Assembly: GCA_965115815.1 (NCBI GenBank) | Contig: OZ220465.1 | Location: forward strand, 1,426,001-1,490,000 | Reading direction: 5' to 3' | Source: VXPW01 sp965115815 | GTDB taxonomy: Bacteria > Pseudomonadota > Alphaproteobacteria > TMED109 | Length of the DNA: 64,000 bases | Part shown: positions 61,375-64,000 of the stretch, piece after piece | Numbering within the stretch: the first letter of the stretch is position 1 | Layout of the letters: each line of letters opens with the position of its first letter | Notes under the pieces: generated by a model | Databases searched by the model: none | Seen by the model: the letters and a program-made list of their open reading frames with translations, nothing else | Told to the model about the DNA's origin: nothing | Program-made: the position numbers and the translations under genes

Positions 61375-62721
61375 ATGAAGGTACGGCGAATCTCCGGCCG
61401 CGGGCCGGTGCAGACGTTCCGGGTTGCCGTTCCGGGCGAGCGGTTGGAAGCGCTCAAGGACCGCCGGCTCGCCGAGATGGCGCGCGAGGCCAATATCGAC
61501 GGTTTCCGCAAGGGCAAGGTTCCGATGACGTTCGTCCGCCACCGGTACGGCTCGACCGTGGAATCCGATCTCGCGTCCGAATTCCTGCAGTCCGCCGTCG
61601 ATCAGGTTCGGAGGGAACGCAGGATGCTGCTGCTGGATGTCGTTCACGACCGGCTTCCCGACCGGCCGCCCGGTGCCGCCCTGACCTTCGACTTCACGTT
61701 GCACGGTGTCCGGGAATTCAAGGTGCCCCGCTATGACCGATGGAAGCTCGACGTGCCGGTGGCGGACGTGAGCGAGGCGGATGTGGACCGATACCTGGCC
61801 CGGTTGAAGTGGCGGGTCAGAGAACGCGGGCGGCTGGAGGCAGACCAACGGGCGGACGCCGAGGACCAGGTGGTGCTGACGATTTCGGACCGGACCCGTC
61901 CGTCGGATCCGAAGCGGTTGCTGCCGTCGCCCCGGGTTTCGCCGGCGGAGTTTCGGGAGCTGTGGGGCCCATCCGCCGACCTTGTGGGAATCCGGGTCGA
62001 CGAGGATCGTACGTTCCGGGTGAAGCCACCGGAGGGCAACCGCTTCCGACGGGTCCGTACCCTGGGCGTGGTGGCGCGCGCGATCTACCGGTGCTCCCCC
62101 GCCAGCGAGGAAGACCTGCGGGCGCACTTCCGGTGCGAGACGGGCGCCGACCTGCGCGCCCACGTGAAGGCGACGATGGAACGGTTCGGGAAGCGGGTCT
62201 CCGACCACGCCCGGGCAGTGCGCGTGGTCGAGAAGCTCGCGAGGAGCAGTCGGATTCGGCTTCCCGGTCCCTCCGTGGACCAACTGGCCAAGGCCTACGG
62301 GACCGGGGAGCAGCCCCCGATGTTCCCGTCGGAGCGGTTCGGATCCTTCAAGCAGCTGGCCCGGATGAATGCGGCGGCGAATCTGGTGCTGACGCAGATC
62401 GGGCGCGAACGGAGCATCGAGGTCGAGGTCGAAGAGGTGGTCGGCGTGATGGCCCGGGGCAGGAACCTGTTGGACGTTGCGGTCAGGAAGGACATCGAAA
62501 GTGCACTTCAGGATCGGGAACTGACGGAGCACGTGGCGGCTCAGGTGCGCAAGGAGAAAGCATTGGCCCACGCGATGGCGGCTACGACCTGGCGGGAGCG
62601 GCGGGTTACGTTCGATGTCCTGTGGCGCCGGGATCTGACCCTCGGGCACCCGACTCTGGTGGCCCGCACGTCCGTGCGCGCCGTCCCTGCCGGGCCTGTC
62701 GGTGGAGGCCCCCGGTCATGA
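61375..62721 (+). CDS. tig: trigger factor
   Basis: Trigger factor is the ribosome-bound chaperone with peptidyl-prolyl isomerase activity. The 448-residue product has the ribosome-binding tail region FRKGKVPMTFVRHRYGSTVE (the GFRxGKxP signature), a middle domain starting near residue 150 that is rather divergent for an FKBP domain (it lacks the usual GDxVxxDFxG pattern), and a long helical C-terminal part ending before clpP. It is followed by clpP with a 4-base overlap. Sequence is less conserved than expected, but order and the N-terminal motif support the call. Confidence 0.9.
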   Translation: MKVRRISGRGPVQTFRVAVPGERLEALKDRRLAEMAREANIDGFRKGKVPMTFVRHRYGSTVESDLASEFLQSAVDQVRRERRMLLLDVVHDRLPDRPPGAALTFDFTLHGVREFKVPRYDRWKLDVPVADVSEADVDRYLARLKWRVRERGRLEADQRADAEDQVVLTISDRTRPSDPKRLLPSPRVSPAEFRELWGPSADLVGIRVDEDRTFRVKPPEGNRFRRVRTLGVVARAIYRCSPASEEDLRAHFRCETGADLRAHVKATMERFGKRVSDHARAVRVVEKLARSSRIRLPGPSVDQLAKAYGTGEQPPMFPSERFGSFKQLARMNAAANLVLTQIGRERSIEVEVEEVVGVMARGRNLLDVAVRKDIESALQDRELTEHVAAQVRKEKALAHAMAATTWRERRVTFDVLWRRDLTLGHPTLVARTSVRAVPAGPVGGGPRS

Positions 62722-63359
62722 CGGGCGGGCGGCGGGCCGTCGATTCGCGGCCCGAGATGAACACGCTGGTGCCGATGGTCGTCGAACAGACGGGACGCGG
62801 CGAACGCGCCTACGACATCTACTCGAGACTGCTTCGGGAGCGCATCATCTTCCTGACCGGACCGGTGAACGACGAGGTGGCCTCGCTGGTGATCGCCCAG
62901 CTGCTGTATCTTGAGGCCGAGCATCCGGACAAGGAAATCGCCTTCTACATCAACAGCCCCGGCGGGCATGTCACTTCGGGACTCGCGATCTACGACACGA
63001 TGCAGTACGTCCGGCCGGAGATCTCGACCCTGTGCGTGGGCCAGGCCGCATCAATGGGGTCGCTGCTGCTGGCCGCCGGGACGCGGGGCCGACGATTTGC
63101 GCTGCCGAACGCCCGGATCATGGTCCACCAGCCGTCCGGCGGCTTTTCGGGGCAGGCGACGGATATCGAAATCCACGCCCGCGAAATTCTGGCGATCAAG
63201 GAACGCATCAACGAGATCTACACGCACCACACGCAGCGCAGCGCCGAGGCCGTGCGTGAAGCGTTGGAACGGGATCGGTTCCTGACGCCGGCGGTGGCCA
63301 AGGACTTCGGATTGATCGATGACGTGGTCCGCGAGCGAGCGGTGCCGGGCGGTGCATGA
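62718..63359 (+). CDS. clpP: ATP-dependent Clp protease proteolytic subunit
   Basis: ClpP is the serine peptidase of Clp complexes. The 213-residue product has MNTLVPMVVEQTGRGERAYD, SRLLRERIIFLTGPVNDEVA, INSPGGHVTSGLAIYDTMQY, and the catalytic triad: Ser112 in GQAASMGS, His137 in MVHQPSGG and Asp186 in LERDRFLT, with the spacing of E. coli ClpP. ATG 62718 overlaps the tig stop; ATG 62757 would also be possible. clpX, the usual next gene, is absent. Confidence 0.97.
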   Translation: MTGGRRAVDSRPEMNTLVPMVVEQTGRGERAYDIYSRLLRERIIFLTGPVNDEVASLVIAQLLYLEAEHPDKEIAFYINSPGGHVTSGLAIYDTMQYVRPEISTLCVGQAASMGSLLLAAGTRGRRFALPNARIMVHQPSGGFSGQATDIEIHAREILAIKERINEIYTHHTQRSAEAVREALERDRFLTPAVAKDFGLIDDVVRERAVPGGA

Positions 63360-63462
63360 ACCCCGGGCGCGGTCCGGGCTGCAGCTGCGGCACGATGGCC
63401 GGCCGGCTGCTAGACTGCCGTCGGGCTGGCTGCAGGGAGAGAATACGGAGGCGGCTGTCGCG

Positions 63463-63798
63463 ATGACCACGAGGAAGCCACCGGCACGGACGGAGCACCC
63501 GGCCAGACGTGGCGGCACGCTGGCCGAACCGACAGTCGAAACGAAAAAACCGTCGCTCTACCAAGTGCTGCTGCTGAATGACGACTACACGCCCATGGAG
63601 TTCGTGGTTATGGTTCTGCAGCGGTTTTTCCGCAAGGACCGCGAAGAGGCAACCCAGATCATGCTCCACGTGCATCAGAACGGAATCGGCGTCTGCGGGG
63701 TGTACACGTTCGAAGTGGCCGAGAGCAAGGTGGCGCAGGTCACGGACTGCGCGCGCGAGAACGAGCACCCGCTCCGGTGCACCCTGGAGAAGGTCTGA
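63463..63798 (+). CDS. clpS: ATP-dependent Clp protease adaptor ClpS
   Basis: ClpS delivers N-degron substrates to ClpA. The 111-residue protein has a flexible N-terminal tail and the core with YQVLLLNDDYTPMEFVVMVL, the N-degron pocket, then FRKDREEATQIMLHVHQNGI and GVCGVYTFEVAESKVAQVTD. Start at ATG 63463. It is 12 bp upstream of clpA, the normal arrangement. Confidence 0.95.
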   Translation: MTTRKPPARTEHPARRGGTLAEPTVETKKPSLYQVLLLNDDYTPMEFVVMVLQRFFRKDREEATQIMLHVHQNGIGVCGVYTFEVAESKVAQVTDCARENEHPLRCTLEKV

Positions 63799-63810
63799 GC
63801 GGGCGCCGCG

Positions 63811-64000
63811 ATGCTGTCGGACAATCTGGAGCGGAGCCTGCAGAAGGCCATTGACATCGCGCGGGAGTACCGGCACGAGTTCGTGACGCTGGAGCATGTG
63901 CTGCGTGCGCTGACGGAGGACGAGGATGCGGTCGAGGTGCTGCAGGCCTGTCGGATCGATCTGGAGAAACTGCGGCACGATCTGGATGCCTTTCTGAAGG
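63811..64000 (+). CDS. clpA: ATP-dependent Clp protease ATP-binding subunit ClpA (5' end only)
   Basis: The first 63 residues lie in the window: MLSDNLERSLQKAIDIAREY, RHEFVTLEHVLRALTEDEDA, VEVLQACRIDLEKLRHDLDA. This is the start of the ClpA N-domain, the docking site for ClpS. The two AAA+ modules lie beyond the window. Position after clpS supports ClpA rather than ClpB. Confidence 0.92.
   Translation, partial: MLSDNLERSLQKAIDIAREYRHEFVTLEHVLRALTEDEDAVEVLQACRIDLEKLRHDLDAFLK

Noticed and set aside
58033..62649. A 1538-codon open frame on the minus strand across rplL, the AceE-type gene, tRNA-Leu and tig
   Set aside because: It runs opposite several well-supported genes and through a tRNA. 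The sequence is low-complexity Arg/His/Gly/Pro, typical of the antisense shadow of GC-rich coding DNA.
1..64000. CRISPR array
   Set aside because: No regularly spaced short repeats with unique spacers were seen. The repeats present are dispersed inverted-repeat elements.

Overview
The window reads as chromosomal DNA of a GC-rich alphaproteobacterium. The gene orders that point there are nuoA-N followed by birA, coaX, an RNase J gene, methylmalonyl-CoA epimerase and a DUF1467 gene; an HU gene and tRNA-Asp directly before nuoA; ilvN-ilvC-leuA followed by mreBCD-mrdA-rodA; and rplQ followed by rarA. This layout resembles Rhodospirillales-type genomes, but placing it below class level is inference. 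Housekeeping genes are intact and tightly packed, with many GTG/TTG starts and overlapping stop/start codons.

Layout: 1-2.8 kb holds decayed mobile DNA and a broken AAA/DUF4143 ATPase gene. 2.8-6.7 kb holds rpsM-rpsK-rpoA-rplQ and rarA. 6.7-15.2 kb is an accessory zone: an ISAs1-type remnant, two toxin-antitoxin modules with dead toxins and intact antitoxins, a nonsense-mutated integrase, two tandem ISNCY-like elements, two small non-autonomous elements nested at their edge, a MobF relaxase stump and a transposase scrap. 15.6-42.8 kb is a long intact block: HU, tRNA-Asp, complex I, biotin ligase, pantothenate kinase, RNase J, branched-chain amino acid genes and the rod-shape elongasome. 42.8-53.1 kb is a second accessory zone with broken IS630, IS1634, IS4, DUF4338(DruA)-ISAs1 and IS5 transposases, plus two intact single genes: an AAA-ATPase/PD-(D/E)XK protein and an FMN reductase. 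53.2-64 kb holds znuA, a small unknown gene, secE-nusG-rplKA-rplJL with an L10 leader RNA, a homodimeric AceE/transketolase-type E1, tRNA-Leu, tig, clpP, clpS and the start of clpA.

The functional blocks work as follows. S13, S11, alpha and L17 form a ribosome/RNA polymerase operon. nuoA-N encodes the whole proton-pumping NADH:quinone oxidoreductase. mreBCD, PBP2 and RodA form the lateral-wall synthesis machine. tig-clpP-clpS-clpA covers folding and proteolysis.

Several usual partners are missing at the expected places: secY/adk before rpsM, ilvB before ilvN, rpoBC after rplL, clpX after clpP, and znuBC beside znuA. Together with the number of broken insertion sequences (at least six families, one intact transposase), this suggests a genome that went through an IS expansion with rearrangement and is now decaying, as in host-restricted or strongly bottlenecked lineages. 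That last step is inference. The most distinctive structures are three small inverted-repeat element families whose target duplications can be read directly, a nested insertion that can be undone on paper, and a DruA-domain/ISAs1 transposase fusion remnant.
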